In this document: positions 35,744-49,080 of the stretch, piece by piece
Numbering within the stretch: position 1 is the stretch's first letter
Layout of the letters: the number at the start of each line of letters is the position of its first letter
Assembly: GCA_013397865.1 (NCBI GenBank)
Contig: VZTI01003255.1
Coordinates: 62,001 to 126,000, forward strand
DNA: 64,000 nucleotides
Direction: 5' to 3'
DNA from: Struthidea cinerea
Lineage: Eukaryota; Chordata; Aves; Passeriformes; Corcoracidae
Notes under the pieces: generated by a model
Database searches by the model: none
What the model was told of the DNA's origin: nothing
Seen by the model: the letters and a program-made list of their open reading frames with translations, nothing else
Program-made: the position numbers and the translations under genes

Positions 35744-38700
35744 TCTGCCTTTCCATTTTCCTCCAGGTTTCTTTTTATTTTTTTCCCACTAGGAAAATAT
35801 CATCATGATCCCCCTGACAATATTTCATGGAAGAAGTTACCATCCAGTTGAAATAATCAATTCTGATTTTCCCAAAAGGTATATTAATTTGCTTTGACAT
35901 CTGAATGATAAGGTTAAATTAAGCAAAATATATACAAAATCTATAGTGAGAAAGTTGAGAAGAGTTCTTAAGACCTGTTGTACCTATTGCACCATCTGTG
36001 ACATCAAAAAAAGTCAAGCCATAGCTTATGCATGACACATAATGGTGGTAATTATACATTGAGTTTTGCATAGGCTCAAATGGATAAGAATTTAATAAAT
36101 GTGAAATCCACCAAGGTGATAAATTGAGAAAGTTTCGTACTGGTAGATTTTCTCTTTGATCTGCAAACACAAAATCAAAATGAGAACATTAGGAAGCATG
36201 GCTTTCAAGTAAATTGCTTCTCTGATAGCAGGTCTGTTCGTAGACTTAGTAGGGAAAAAAAGCTAAATTAAGTATTAAGGCAAATGCTCTCTTCTTGAAT
36301 ATTTATATGGCTTATTTCACTATTCTCATGTCACTTCTGGTGTCAGACAATCAGGCAACTCAGAATGTTGTAATATTTGTCCTATAAAATAGAGGTCATT
36401 TTATCTAAAATGCTGCCAATTCTTGATGCCCAAGAATGCCAAAGCAACACGGTCAGACCCTTTTCCCCTGATCACTGAAAGAGAGATTATTCAGCCATTG
36501 AGACCAAAACAGGTTTTCTAAAAGCAGTGGTTTGCATTTTTGCTCTAAAATTTACTTGCAGTGTAAGGGTTCAATAACTCTTTGGAAATTACAGTGTTTT
36601 TTCCATTTGGCTTGGGAAGCAGCTATTGTCTTCTGTTGCTGAGCTTCTCAGAACTGCAAGTAAAGGAAGAGCATTTATAGTCTCTTAGTCTGCTTTTATC
36701 TGCTATTTGTTTTTGATGAATATACTGCACAAAAATGCCAGATAGTGCAAATAGAAGTTTAGATTCATTTACCAACTTCAATATTAAAATTCCAGCAATA
36801 TATCACCTATTTCACTCTACCTTTTTTAAACAAAATCTGTGAAATGTGTCCACTTCTGCAGTATAAGCTGATATATACAGACCATGTAATGCTCAAGAAA
36901 CTCTTTGTTAAAATATCCTAACATACTTTTTTTTTTTGCCCATCTAGCACTGCCATTTTAAGAAGGATCTTGTTGTAGATGAAATTTTAAATCAATTGCT
37001 GTTTACAGTTTTTATGGTAATTTCTGTAGAAATTTTCCATTTTCAAATTAAAATCAAAGTAGGTGAATTCTGTGTACTGTAGTTTTTTTCTCATACCAGA
37101 AGCAGACAAATGAACTTTTGCACAGCAGGAAGGCCTGAACATTAATGTACCAGTTTTCAGAGGTTTCATGAGGAGGAGAATTTGAGGACTCTCAAGCCCT
37201 CTCTACTGCAGGTCCTTCTCATCCACAGAGCACTGGAGAGTGAAAATGGAAAAAGAGGGATAACATTCAAGAAATCTGGCCAATGAAGGAAGACGAAATA
37301 CTACTTCAATAAAATAGCATTTGGAAAGAGATGGGTTGAGGTTGCTGCTTAATTTTGACTTGCCAAATGTTTACATTACCAATCTGGAAAATGTGCTTGA
37401 AAAATATTGATTGGAAAAGATGAAAACTTAAATATTGTCAGAGGTCTTCTAAAGAATTCCGTCTGCCATCCTTGTGCTGTCTCTTCCAGAAGGGGATATA
37501 CTCACTGCTTATTTGCCAGTAAATACTTTGTCAGGACTTTAATTTTTTGGTCCATTAATATTCATAGCTTTTATTTTTTTATGTTAGTCCAAGCTCTGCA
37601 CAATGACCTCTGAACCCTGGCAGAATCTTCAGTGTGAGATGTGGCTACATACCTAGTCCTTAGTCTCATAATAACTTTTGCCACAGATTCCCCACTTCCT
37701 ACATCTCTGTCCTACTGCCATTTTTATCACAGGTCTCCATGACATTCTCCCAGGTGTGTATGCCCACTAGCCCCAGGGAAGACACATTCCGTAAGAACAA
37801 CAGGTTCTATCTGTCCGTATAAAAGCCAAAATGTTGAAAATCCACTGACCTCTCACGGTATTCAGTCACAGACATTTTAATAGGTCATGCTATAACCCAA
37901 AAAGCTTTTACCAAAGTCACAATGAACGTTTGAACTCCAGATAAAACATTTCAGAATTTTAAGTAAGCGACTGGGATGCAGAAGATCTTTGGAGTACAGC
38001 ATATTCCTCTGCCCGCAACAAGGTTCAGTATTTCCAAGACATACTTGAGAATAAAAGAGAATCATTAAGGAAATACATTTTTCTCAAGTGAATATCACAA
38101 GATGATGAAGTTCAGGACATCTGTACTGAACTCCAAATATGATTTGCTATTGTGCTCTTCTACTTGGGAAGAGATGTAATGAAAAAAAATTCACAAGGAA
38201 GGTGTAAATGGAATTGTTGATATTTAAACACTGAAGAAAACTGAAGCCATTGCTTTTGCATATCCTAATATGGATCCATATTGGATTTTGCAATGTATTG
38301 AATGAAGCATGAATATTTGCCTGTAAGTTAAAAAAAATGTTTAATGTGTTCCTATCAATAAGACCATTTGAAGAACAATAAATTTTGACTGTGAACCTCA
38401 TTGCTTTTCCTTGGATTAGCAGTCCTCTAGAATTATTTGGAAAATAAAATGAGAGTTTCCTTATACATGTAATTATCTTCAACGTGTAAGTAACAAATAA
38501 GTACAAGTAATTATTTTTCCTGATCTGAAATTGATATATATGTGCTCTTCCTCACTTATTTAGATATACTTAACACAACACCAAAAATGCAAACTCTGTT
38601 CCTTACATTTGTTTTGTCTAGGAGCAGAAAAATTTCATAACAGTCACTGGTATTCAACATCTCTCTATTGGAGTGGGAAGTATAAAATATGCACAGAAAA

Positions 38701-40784
38701 ATGTAGCGCAATAAGGAATTTGGGGCGTTGCTGGCTTTTTTTATCATAGTCTATCATTTTATTAGGTCAGATATTAAATAGCTTAGAAGAAATTGTATCA
38801 TTTTATTGGTGTCCTTCAGCAAGCAGCAAAGAGATTACTTTGTCCAATAAATAGTTGCACTTTAACTTCACAGAGTGTAAACTTAATGAGCAGGTAATTT
38901 TAAGGGTTTTAAGGGAAAAAGGCAAGGAGCTAAATTCATAGACCATGCTTTCATGTTTGGTACCGTGAAGCAGCGAGTATTTTGGCTCAGTCAAGCAAAT
39001 CCCAAAGAGTGGTTGTGTTTAAGTATATGCCTAAGTGTTTTTCGGGAAAAAAGAAAGAATGCTCAGTAATTAGGAGGACTGAAGCTTTAATGGGTAATTC
39101 CACATAAATTAATTCGTCAGTGAAAGCTGGTCAGATTAGTTTCTAAGTGTTTATTTTCTACTGCTCCATTTCCCTGTTCTCTCTCAGAGGAGAGTTGAGG
39201 AGATTTACTTGAGCTTCTCTTTAAACTACCAAGTTGCAGCTGAGCAACTGAGCATTGCATTTCCTCAAAGCTTGCAATTGCTATCTCGGTGAGGAACAGA
39301 AACACTTTTCTGAGCATTTGCAATTCAACTTATTCCAGCCTATGCTTCCTTACCAAGAGTCTACTTTAAATTGCTGGCGATTCAGATGAGGATACCACTA
39401 TGCACCTGAGAAAGGATTTAGATTTAATTATTTTCCTCTCTTCCAAGACTTTTGTACTGGGATCCTAAGAACTAGAAGATAGCTCAAAAGAGTTCCATTA
39501 CAAATGTGTCAAAGATGAATCATTATTGAATTGATCTCACGATATTTGGTCTAATGACATATAATGACTTAATTTAATCTAGTAGTTTTATCACAATGGA
39601 AAGCTCCCCATACTATGAGAAAAGTAATTTATTAATCTTTTCATGTATCGGTAAAGAGACTGGTATATAGTTTCCAATCAAGAGTCCAGCCTGACTGCAA
39701 CTGACTTTTCATTGACATATGTCCACATAAGCACAGAGAAACCATTTGAGAATACCTGTAATAAGCTGCCATCTGTCCATAAAGCAGAAAAAATCTTCTT
39801 TGTTTAATTTTGATTTAAAGACAGGCTCAATCTCCATGTACCCACATGAGCTCTGTGGATGAAATAGGAGATGATGACAAAAATATTGTGAAGAGTTGTT
39901 GTTAAAATATAAATCCCCCTCTATCTGACGGTGCCTCTGCTGTACTCAAAACTCTGCTACTTATTTTGATGTGTATAAATTCAGTTCTTTATAGGTACGA
40001 CACTTTCCTGAGCATAAGGATAAGAAATAACCTTTATGAAGCTGAATAAACTAAACTATTAAAATAGAATAGTGTGGAGAGATTGGTTTTTCAAGCTGTC
40101 TCCATGTTAGTGAGCTCTTACTCTGAAATGGATTTGGCCTAAAACCAACTTGTCACAGAAAACTTCCTGGCTAATTCGGTTGCTATAAACGTAGTTAATT
40201 TTTGCCAGAACACAGTTATTTGCAAAGAAAAGCACAGTCTATTAAACACCTTCAGATGGCTGCAGCTAAGTACAGCCATTTTGCATTTGGAACTGAAGAT
40301 GGAGCAAATTGCACAAGGGATTACATATGTGTTTTGTTAAATGGCTTTCAGCAAAGACAATGTTTTCACGGTAAAATTCCTGTTTGGAAACTTTGTGTTG
40401 CCCTATTCAATTTCCTGTCACATCAGCCATGCACTATCATGTCACAGAAAGCAATGTTACACAGCTTGACGGGTGTACCTAGATGTGCTGTGTCACATCA
40501 TGATAATTCAGCCAAGGAAATTTAAGAAAAGTCTGTTTTGAAAGAGAGGTGATCTGCAAAATCTATTTACATTTTATCTATAAAAGGAAAAGAGATTTTA
40601 CGTTTTTTTCTTATCAAGAAACAAGTGAAGTGTATATAGTTAAATTCAACTTAGAAATGTCAAAATCCATGAAAACAAAACCAAAAGCAACAAGAAATAC
40701 TTGTAGTCTGAGTTCCTTTTTTATCACTATCACTACAACAAAACAGAATATTTTAAAAAAAGTCTATTTCCAAAGTTCATTTAT
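35744..40784. other. Gene-free AT-rich stretch, 5 kb
   Basis: No exon, RNA gene or transposon recognised. The longest frames are 119 codons (38147-38506, minus) and 107 codons (40202-40525, plus), both without recognisable domains. The block 40010-40525 is of mixed composition, less AT-rich than its flanks, and looks like single-copy DNA that could be conserved. Confidence 0.5.
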
Positions 40785-40962
40785 ATGCCCTTCCCTTCCC
40801 TTCCCTTCCTCTCCCTCTCTCCCTCTTTCTCTGCNNNNNNNNNNNNNNNNNNNNNNNNNNNNNNNNNNNNNNNNNNNNNNNNNNNNNNNNNNNNNCCTTC
40901 CCTTCCCTTCCCTTCCCTTCCCTTCCCTTTTTCCCCTCACACTCTCTCCCTCTTTCTCTGCC
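40785..40962 (+). repeat. (CCTTC)n pyrimidine repeat interrupted by assembly gap
   Basis: CCTTC/TTCCC units run from 40788 to about 40810 and again from 40896 to about 40930. Each block is followed by a CT-rich stretch ending in the same 20 bases, CTCTCTCCCTCTTTCTCTGC, at 40815-40834 and again near 40943-40962. This is a pentanucleotide satellite-like tract of one strand purine, one strand pyrimidine, a type that can form triplex DNA and is hard to sequence. Confidence 0.9.
40835..40895. other. Assembly gap, 61 N
   Basis: Sixty-one undetermined bases inside the CCTTC tract. The frames that span it are not genes. Confidence 0.99.
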
Positions 40963-43456
40963 GGCTCTTTTCACATTGGCAACAGCATTACAGAATATGA
41001 AGATTATTCACTGAATTTACTAGACAGAGAGCACAGAGGTATGTCCTTCTCCCCATACAGGTTTCTGTGTCTTTAGGGAAATGCTCAGTATTGTGCTAGA
41101 AATCCTCTAAGCCAAGGACAGCAAGAGGTGTGCCAGGATGCATTTTTCTTTCTCAAATTAGAGGTTAAGTTTGCATTTAAATATCAACAGAACCAAGGTG
41201 ATGCTGGTTTTCAAAAGTTGCTGTTCCCAATAATGCTGATGGTGATGCCTCTTTCCCCTGCATGGGGCTTATCTGGACAGAAGCTTTCAGTCTTTCCCAG
41301 ATGACTTCCCTTCTGCAGCTCTTGTGCTCCTGCAGTCTATGTGTTGCATCATTTTAAATCTCTGACCCTGTGATTGATTGCATTGACCCCTGTTCTGTTT
41401 ATTGCTAAATGGCACTGTAATGTGAATTTATGGGAGGCTGATTTAAGAACAACAGAAACAAAAAGAACATAACAGATCCTCAATACTTCATTGGAGGGTT
41501 CTGATTTTCAGAGGCCACTGAATGCTCACGTACTTCACCAGTTCATGTCATTCTGAGCAAAACAGGCAAATCACCAAAACTCATACTCATACCAGACAAT
41601 TTCCATGGGTATTTTTATTATTGCTGCTAATAATTTTGTATTTGACTCTTTATAGCCCAGATGAAATATGTCTTCCCTTTCCTGCCTCCCAAGCCACACA
41701 AGTACATTGGTTTGATTTCCCACTTTTTTGTAGGTTTTTTTTTTCACTTGTGACAATCTAAATTGGATGTGTGTTAGACTCTTTGGAAGCAAACCCTTTA
41801 ATAACCCAGTTTAAACTCCCTCAAATTTTAACCCTTAGCATCCATGTCCTTAAATTCTGGTTTGCAATTTTTAAATAGATTTTCTTATCCAGTGTAAATT
41901 GCTATCTTGATCACTTGAATTCACTAAAACTGAAATACAGTAACTTACATGCATCTTCCTTCAAAGTCAGTTTTTATTTGTACTGAGGAAATATTCTCTC
42001 TGACATGTTAAATTCCATCTAATCCAAGAGAACTACCATCTTTCACCAGAGATCATTAAAAAGACAGTCAGTCATTCACTCTCTTTGCTGGGGGAAAGGT
42101 GCAATGCAATGATACCATGAAAGCTGATAATCCACTCATGTTTACACTTCAGATATTTCCCACAGAGCTCTCTGAGAAAAGGGACACAGATGATGATTTG
42201 GCAAATGCTGTCCTTTCATACAAATTCCCTGGGTGCTTTTGAACCAACCTATCAGAGAATTCTACTCTTGCTATTCATGTCAGTAATTAGATTTGGAGAG
42301 AGCAGTACCACATGCATGTTTATGGCAATGACTGTTAACCCAAATGATGATCTTTTTCCTTTCTTCCTCCTCTCCCTCTGTTCCCACTTGAATTTGCTGC
42401 ATGCTGCCACAGCATCTGCCAGTAAATAAATAAATAAAACCCCAAATACCAAAGCTTGCTACCTAACAGGTCAAAATCCCTTACGCATTTTACTGATTGC
42501 AAAGACAAAAAGAAATCATTGTCAAAATATGGATAAGGAAGGAGAGAAAACAATGAACCAAAGATGAAATGAGAGAAAAGCATGGAAATAAAATTTTTAT
42601 AGGGAATTCTGAAACAAAAGCTAACTTTTTAAAAGCTAAAAAAAATGAGGTATCAAGACATAAAATTTATTAAAATGTTCTTTTTAGGAAAGAAATGCAT
42701 AAATTTATGAGATATTGGAATATAAAGGAAAATGTATATGATTCTTTATATAATTCAGTGCTTTGCATCTTTATTTTCATTAGTGACAGAAAAGCTATTA
42801 AAATATAGCATAACCTTAGGACTGACTCTGCAGAAATTCAGCTTAAACTTTCTTCGTATTTGCATGATGTAAGTGTAAAACTTATGTATTTAGATATTTT
42901 CTGAACAGAATTCATAATATTTTATCATGATATTACATAATACATATTTTTCATCCCTCCCTCACCCATTTATCTGAGTAAATTGATGACTTTACTGAAA
43001 ATTTAAGTTCTACTTCAGGAGAACCTCATATTCATTTAATAAAAAAATATCTCAGAGAGGTTTCCAATACGATGTAATTTTATTAAACTGGATTAAGAGT
43101 TTTCACATTTACCATGCATTTTATAAGACCTTTTATTTCAATTATTTATAATAGATATAATATATAATTTTGAGACACACAAGTACATATAGAAGTGCAC
43201 ATAATATATCACATAGTTCATTGGTGCTTTAAAATAAACAAGCCCTTTTTCAAGATTTAGTGTTTGCATTTGCACATATTCTTCTGGTATAGCTGCAATT
43301 TTCACTTCCACTTCCAGACATGGCATAAGTGATGAAAACACAAGTATATACGATCACATATACTTTCCTTCTGAGGAAAAGTATGCCTAAGTATAAAAAA
43401 TTATTTGTTCGTTTCATAAGCTTGGACTGTGTTTTTTATCATGATCAACTAGCAGC
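40963..43456. other. No gene recognised
   Basis: AT-rich single-copy DNA. The short frames at 41522-41792 and 42190-42583 have no recognisable features. Confidence 0.5.
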
Positions 43457-43494
43457 TGAACAATTGATCATTCTTGTAAAATGAACAATTGATC
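43457..43494 (+). repeat. Two 13-bp direct repeats TGAACAATTGATC
   Basis: Identical copies at 43457-43469 and 43482-43494, starts 25 bp apart. Each contains GAACAAT, close to the SOX consensus (A/T)(A/T)CAA(A/T)G, and the CAATTG E-box-like palindrome. A paired binding site is possible, but this is inferred from the motif only. Confidence 0.5.
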
Positions 43495-46400
43495 TTGCTG
43501 AACTAGAATTAAACATTGAGCTAATTTTCTGTATGCCACATAATACGCATCAGGTCGTATTGGCCGTCACTCTGTACTGATTTGGGTCTTATCAGACCAC
43601 TTAGCTAAGCAAAAAAGGTCTATCTAATCTTTTTCACAACCCTTGGCTCATCCTTTTACTCATAAACAATGTGGCTTTAAGTTGTGGAGAAAAAACCCCT
43701 TCAGCTAAGTGTGGTTTTTTGCTTCAACAGATCAGGTAATATAACTATCCCTGTAGTCAATTGTTGTTTTCATTAGCTGAGATTCTTGACATTTTAAATT
43801 CTACAGATGAAATTTCACAGTCTATTATCTTTATTAGGACCTGGAAACCGTGAACCTGTTTAAAAATCTTTTCTCTCCTGGTTCTGTTTGGGTTTTTTTT
43901 GGCTAGATTTAAAAGACCTGAACAGGAAAATGACCAGCTGCTTAGATTACCACTCCAATCCTCTCATGAATTTTTAAAGGTAGGGATTTTCTGAGAACCA
44001 ACATCAAATAAAGGATCAAATGCCTTCTATTACAGAATACAAATGTGTTGCTCAAAATCCCTAGAAATTACAGTCTTTGAGAACCATCTGGACCCACATG
44101 TTACGCAGAAGAGGAGAAACACAAAGGAAGTACTGATTAATTTTAATGTAGAGTGAAAAGGCTTGTAATTAAATTCAGTTTTATTAAGTTTGTGGTGTTT
44201 GTAGCTCAAATCTTCAAGGCTAGTGTTTTAGCCTAGTCTTCTCAAAAGTAGGTATTTTTCCACATTTTGAAAACCTACTGAATATATTGATAGCAAGACT
44301 AAGCTTGTAGATTTGGCTTTGATTGACATGGGCATCCCTTCGGAGCAATACTAAAATGTTAGTTTAGTAATACTCACCATTTTTGATTGGCAGTTTTATA
44401 TTTTTTATATAAAAATAAATAGCTATCTGTGTATCTATCTGGTTTATGGCAGTTTAAGAAATTTTGCCTTTTTTCATGAAAAGCAGAGTGAGACCTTTTT
44501 TTTTAGCACTTGTTCAATACACTTTCACTTAGAAATTAAGGCTTTAATTTTGATCTGGATTGCTAGCAAGTAAGAAACTTCTTGTTTATCTGAAATTATT
44601 TGACAATGCAGAGATCGGTTTTCACACACAATGGTTGTTTTTACTACGAGTAGAGTGAAACGGGACAAGTTTTCTGAAAATGTTTCCTACCCCTCTTCTT
44701 CTTCCTTTCAAAGGGTCATAAATTGTTCACATGCTTCTCTGTCTGATTATTTGAACAGAAGATTTAAATGGCAGACAGCTTTAGCTGAATGTATATAGAA
44801 TTCAATCAAAATAAAGAGGCAGCATGTGACCACATTACTAAGTATTGCATAGACTTAATACTGCTCTCTGCATTAGAGTTATTTGCTCCCAGAATAATTT
44901 GCCAGCCAGGAAGACAGCTGCATTTGCTTTCGGTGTGGCATTTTCATTGTGTATAAAAACACATTAATTAAAAGAGTTTTTTTCTGCTTCTTACTCTGAC
45001 AAGCAGAAAGTAAATGACATATGCACAGATTTTCTATTTCATTTATAAAGGAAAACTGATAGATGAAAACCTATGAGAAAAAAATAATAATAAAAGAAGA
45101 GGAACCTGGAAAAATGAAAAATCTAAATATAAACAAAGTATTCATACCAGAATTTCCTATAACAAACCATAGGAAAGATTAAAATTATTGATTCATAGTG
45201 TAGTTAGTTGCTGGGGGAGCTACCCAATTTGGAATTAGTGTCTTAGGAAAGACAGAGCAGTCAATGTCACTGTAAGAATGTAAAAAAATAATGAAAATTT
45301 ATCAGGAATCAATAGAAATACAGAAATACAGAAAGACAGGAATACAGAGGAACATGGACAGTTTTATTCTCCTTTTTGCCACCATACAGGATGTGATTCT
45401 TGTATCAGTCCCACAGAGTGCTCGTCTCTTCTTAATGATCGATAACATTGAAGACTCCACAAGCTCCTTAGGTAAACTGCCTTTGTACTTTGTTATCTGT
45501 TACTGCTAGATTTTTTTTTTTTTAAATATAACCTAAATTTTTGCTGATGTAGTTGAAGTCCATTGCTCACGGTCTGATCTGCCCATGCATGAAGAACAGA
45601 TTTTTTTTCTTCGTACCAATCTTTCAAAATCCTGTTAGGCGCATTGAATGCTGAGAGTTATTAAATACATGAAAACTACCTCCAGTTCAGGAAGTCCATC
45701 ACTTGAAAACAGTTAAAGGTTGAGAAGTTTTGGCATCTTTCCTTGTACTTACTTTCTTTGAGATTCTGTTTTTGACCATTACTATAAACATTGTAACAGA
45801 CAAGGTGGACCTTTGAGATTATATATTCTTTTCCATTCTGATTATATATAACTTTGAATATATTACTGTATCCTCTGTCAGCCTTCTTCTTTTATCTAGG
45901 TTTAATAGCTCAATTTTTTTCAGTAACTAGGCCATGTTCTGTAGAATTGATCATTCTCCCCTCTATCACAGGCATAACTAGTTCACATCTTCATTGAAAC
46001 GTGTCTCAGAATAGAATTCTGTAGTTCAGCTGAGATGCACGGACTGAAAAAATTTCTTCTTTTATTTTGTAGACTGTCCTCATATTTATTTATTCCACTA
46101 TGCAGGTTGCCCTCTCTGCAATTCTGTGGCATTACTGTCTTGTATTCAGTTTATGATTGGCTTACAAAAGCCCAGTTCCATTTTCTGAAGAAATGCTACA
46201 AGACAGCATTCATGCAGTTGATTTATCTTCATAGAAAATAATTGTACCCTTTCTAGATCATATCTCAAACTTATTTATGCTTTCTTAATTGTAACACTGT
46301 CCCCAGCATATCCTTATTTGTCTTGGTATAATTTCTGAAATATGGCAATTTTGTAATCCTTCAGAAAGATTACCAATGAAAATACTGAAGACTTGACACA

Positions 46401-46605
46401 GTCTTCTATGTTAAAGTGGGTTGTTGAAAACTTATTTTCTGGATTGAAAGGTCCAACCTGTTTTGCTGCTAGAGAATAGAAATTTAATCCAGAATTTTTT
46501 CCCACAGCTTGTTTACGGGAATGTTTTGTGAGACATGATTTAACAGATTAAAATCACAGAATTTCTATCACTTCTTTCCTATCCTAACACCTATTCCTTT
46601 GTCAC
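43495..46605. other. Gene-free AT-rich stretch, 3.1 kb
   Basis: No exon or transposon recognised. The sequences at 43530-43740 and 44590-44960 are complex, without repeats, and could be conserved noncoding DNA. Confidence 0.45.
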
Positions 46606-47197
46606 TGTTGTGGTTTGGTCCCAGTTGGCAACTAAGCCCCACACAGTCACTCGCTTTCCCCCACTGGTACAGGTAGAACATGAGAAGAGTGAAAATAAGA
46701 AAATTTGTGGGTTGAGATGAGGACAGTTTAATAAGTAAAGCAAAAGACACACAAACAAAACAAAGCAAAGAATTCCTTTACTACTTGCCATGGGCAGGAA
46801 GGTGTTCAGCCACCTCCAGGAGAGCAGGAATCCATCACATGTACCCATTACTTGCGAAAACAAATGCCATCACTCTGAACCTTCCTCCCCTAGCCCTTCC
46901 TTCCTTCTTCTCCCTAGTTTATATTCTGGGCATGATGCCATATGATACAGGATATCCCTTTGGTCAGCTGGGATCAGCTGTCCCAGCTGTTCCTCCTCTC
47001 TAATCCTTGTGCACTCTCAGCTCACTTATGGAGTGGGGTGAGAAGCAGAAAAGGCCTTGACTCTGTCTAAGCACTGCTCAGCAATATCTAAAGCATCCCT
47101 GAATTACCAACACTGTTTCCAGCACAAATACAAAACATAGCCCCATATCAGCTACTATAAAGAAAACTTAACCCTATCTCAGCCAAAAAACAGCATA
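46606..47197 (+). mobile_element. Endogenous retrovirus LTR, about 590 bp, avian ERVL-like
   Basis: The element opens TGTTGTGGTTTGGTCC and closes near CAGCCAAAAAACAGCATA. Internal landmarks are GTGGGTTGAGATGAGGACAG, CCATGGGCAGGAAGGTGTTC, ATCCCTTTGGTCAGCTGG, AAAAGGCCTTGACTCTG and TTTCCAGCACAAATAC. I know this set of words as a widespread LTR in neoavian birds, often classed as ERVL. The start is well defined; the end is set where the usual CAGCACA has become CAGCATA. The flanks GTCAC and AACAT agree at only two of five bases, so no clean target duplication remains. No internal retroviral genes are present, so it is a solo LTR. Open frames of up to 90 codons inside it are not genes. Confidence 0.82.
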
Positions 47198-48721
47198 AAC
47201 ATGCAGATTTCACTCAATTTGTTCTTGGCTGCTGTTCATCATCTTACTGTCATCCATACACTTGCAAATAATTTCTTTGATTATCTTTTCCAGACTCTTT
47301 TGGAATTGAAGTTGACTGGACTCAATTCCTTTTTTCCTCCTGTTTCACCACCCATGCAATGACATTCTTCAATGTTCCACTACTTCCTCTTTTTCAAATG
47401 ACATTTTGATTACAAAACTGTTTCAGACATTTCAGACATTTTTCTAGTTTTCCTAGGAAAAAGCCACAAAAGCTCTGTCCACCCAAATCTCAGAAGGAAC
47501 TGAAGAATTTCATGTCTGTGCCACTTACAAAAATAAGTTAATTTTTTTAAAAAATGCATGGCATTCAGAAGTTATGGAAGGTAACTTTTTACCTTACTCT
47601 CTAAATGACTGTGAACAGCTTTCCAAAAATGGTTTGAAACAAATAATGAATCCTGAAACTGTAAAATATCTGGGTGAATATAGATTTCCTTCACTTTAAA
47701 AGTTTAAAGCACCATTATTCTGCTCAATTGCCTACCTAACACAGTTAATGGTCTTCCATTACGTAAACCCTATTATTTAACATATTTGAGTAAAATACAA
47801 GCTTCACACGAAGACTTTGTATTCTTTTGTAAACTTTCTTTGAAATACTGGGACATGATAAGATATGACTGAAACTAGATCACCTATAGAAAGAAGGAAA
47901 ATATGACTCCAACCTATTTGATAGATATTGTCAAGCTCATCAGCAAAACAGTAGGTAAACAGGAACTGACAGTTATAATTTATTTTTATTCAGAAATGCT
48001 GCAATCAAACTCCTCATAGAAAGCTAAAAACTATGTGAAAATGCAGATATTTTGGGATAAGAGGCAAACTACTGTTATGGATTGGTATGGACAAAATAAA
48101 GAGTGTTTTCTAAACACGGAAATATAAAATACAGCGTTTGCTAAATGGTGCAATTTGGGACTGTTTTTAGTCTTCATTAATGATCTGGAAACAGGATGAA
48201 TAGGGAAAATGAATGAAGCAAACAAAACTAAGCACTGCCTGCTTTTACAACCAGTAATATTCTCTGGGATTTTTTTTTAAGTTCAATCAATATGTTAGCC
48301 ATTTTTTGTGCTTCAATTGCAAGAGAAGATCATAAAAGGTACACATCTGAATAACTATGTTTCATAGCAGGTCCAATTCTGTTGTTCCTCCTCATAAGCA
48401 AGTTTTTTGAAACATACTGAAAGTAAAAATAGGTTTGGACAAATTGAAACTATTTTATAAGTCACTATTTGTTAACCCCTGAGGCATCTACTGTTGTTTT
48501 GTCTTGCCTGTTTTGCACCAGGACTTTTGCCTCCCCACTGCATACACTCCACGTGTGTACATCTTACAGGGATACACACTAAATCACTCTTGAACTTCCA
48601 TTATGGTGCAAATACTGACTTTTCTTCTGGAGGTTCATGAATTTTGGTAGAAGAGGAATTCCTTACATTCTGAGTGTTAGTGTATTGCAGATAATTGTGT
48701 GTGTATGTGCTTGTGCACGGA
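47198..48721. other. No gene recognised
   Basis: AT-rich single-copy sequence. The short frame at 48031-48225 has no recognisable features. Confidence 0.5.
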
Positions 48722-49080
48722 TGTCTCAAACGGAACCTTTGAATTCTCAAGCTTAAGCCTACCCTGGTGAGCTACGGCCAGTGTGGGCTGGCTGTAAACT
48801 TCAGGTATGGCCTGACTAAGCAGAAGTTACACACATGGGACCCTCCGAAGTGTAGAGGTACACGCTATAGGTTTGTCAAAAGAACTAGTTGGGAAGCTGA
48901 TGGTGTGTTGTGCTTCTGTGTATAAACTCTTGAGTTTGGGCGAGCCTTGTTCTGTGGGAGATATGCTTTGAAATGCACCAGCCATTGCTGGAGGAGACCT
49001 AGGAACACAGCTGGAACTGCAAACAGTGGGACTGCATGAAACCAACAGGTCTTTCAGTCCAGCTGTCCCAGACCAGCAGC
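48722..49080 (+). mobile_element. Possible LTR fragment or other GC-richer insertion
   Basis: This block is clearly richer in G+C than its flanks. It contains a TATA-like GTGTATAAACTC at about 48918-48929, followed by TTTGGGCGAGCCTTG, wording that resembles promoter and U5 parts of avian ERV LTRs. Neither end could be fixed, no polyadenylation signal is obvious, and no target duplication was found. A diverged LTR is my first guess. Ordinary single-copy DNA remains possible. Confidence 0.35.
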
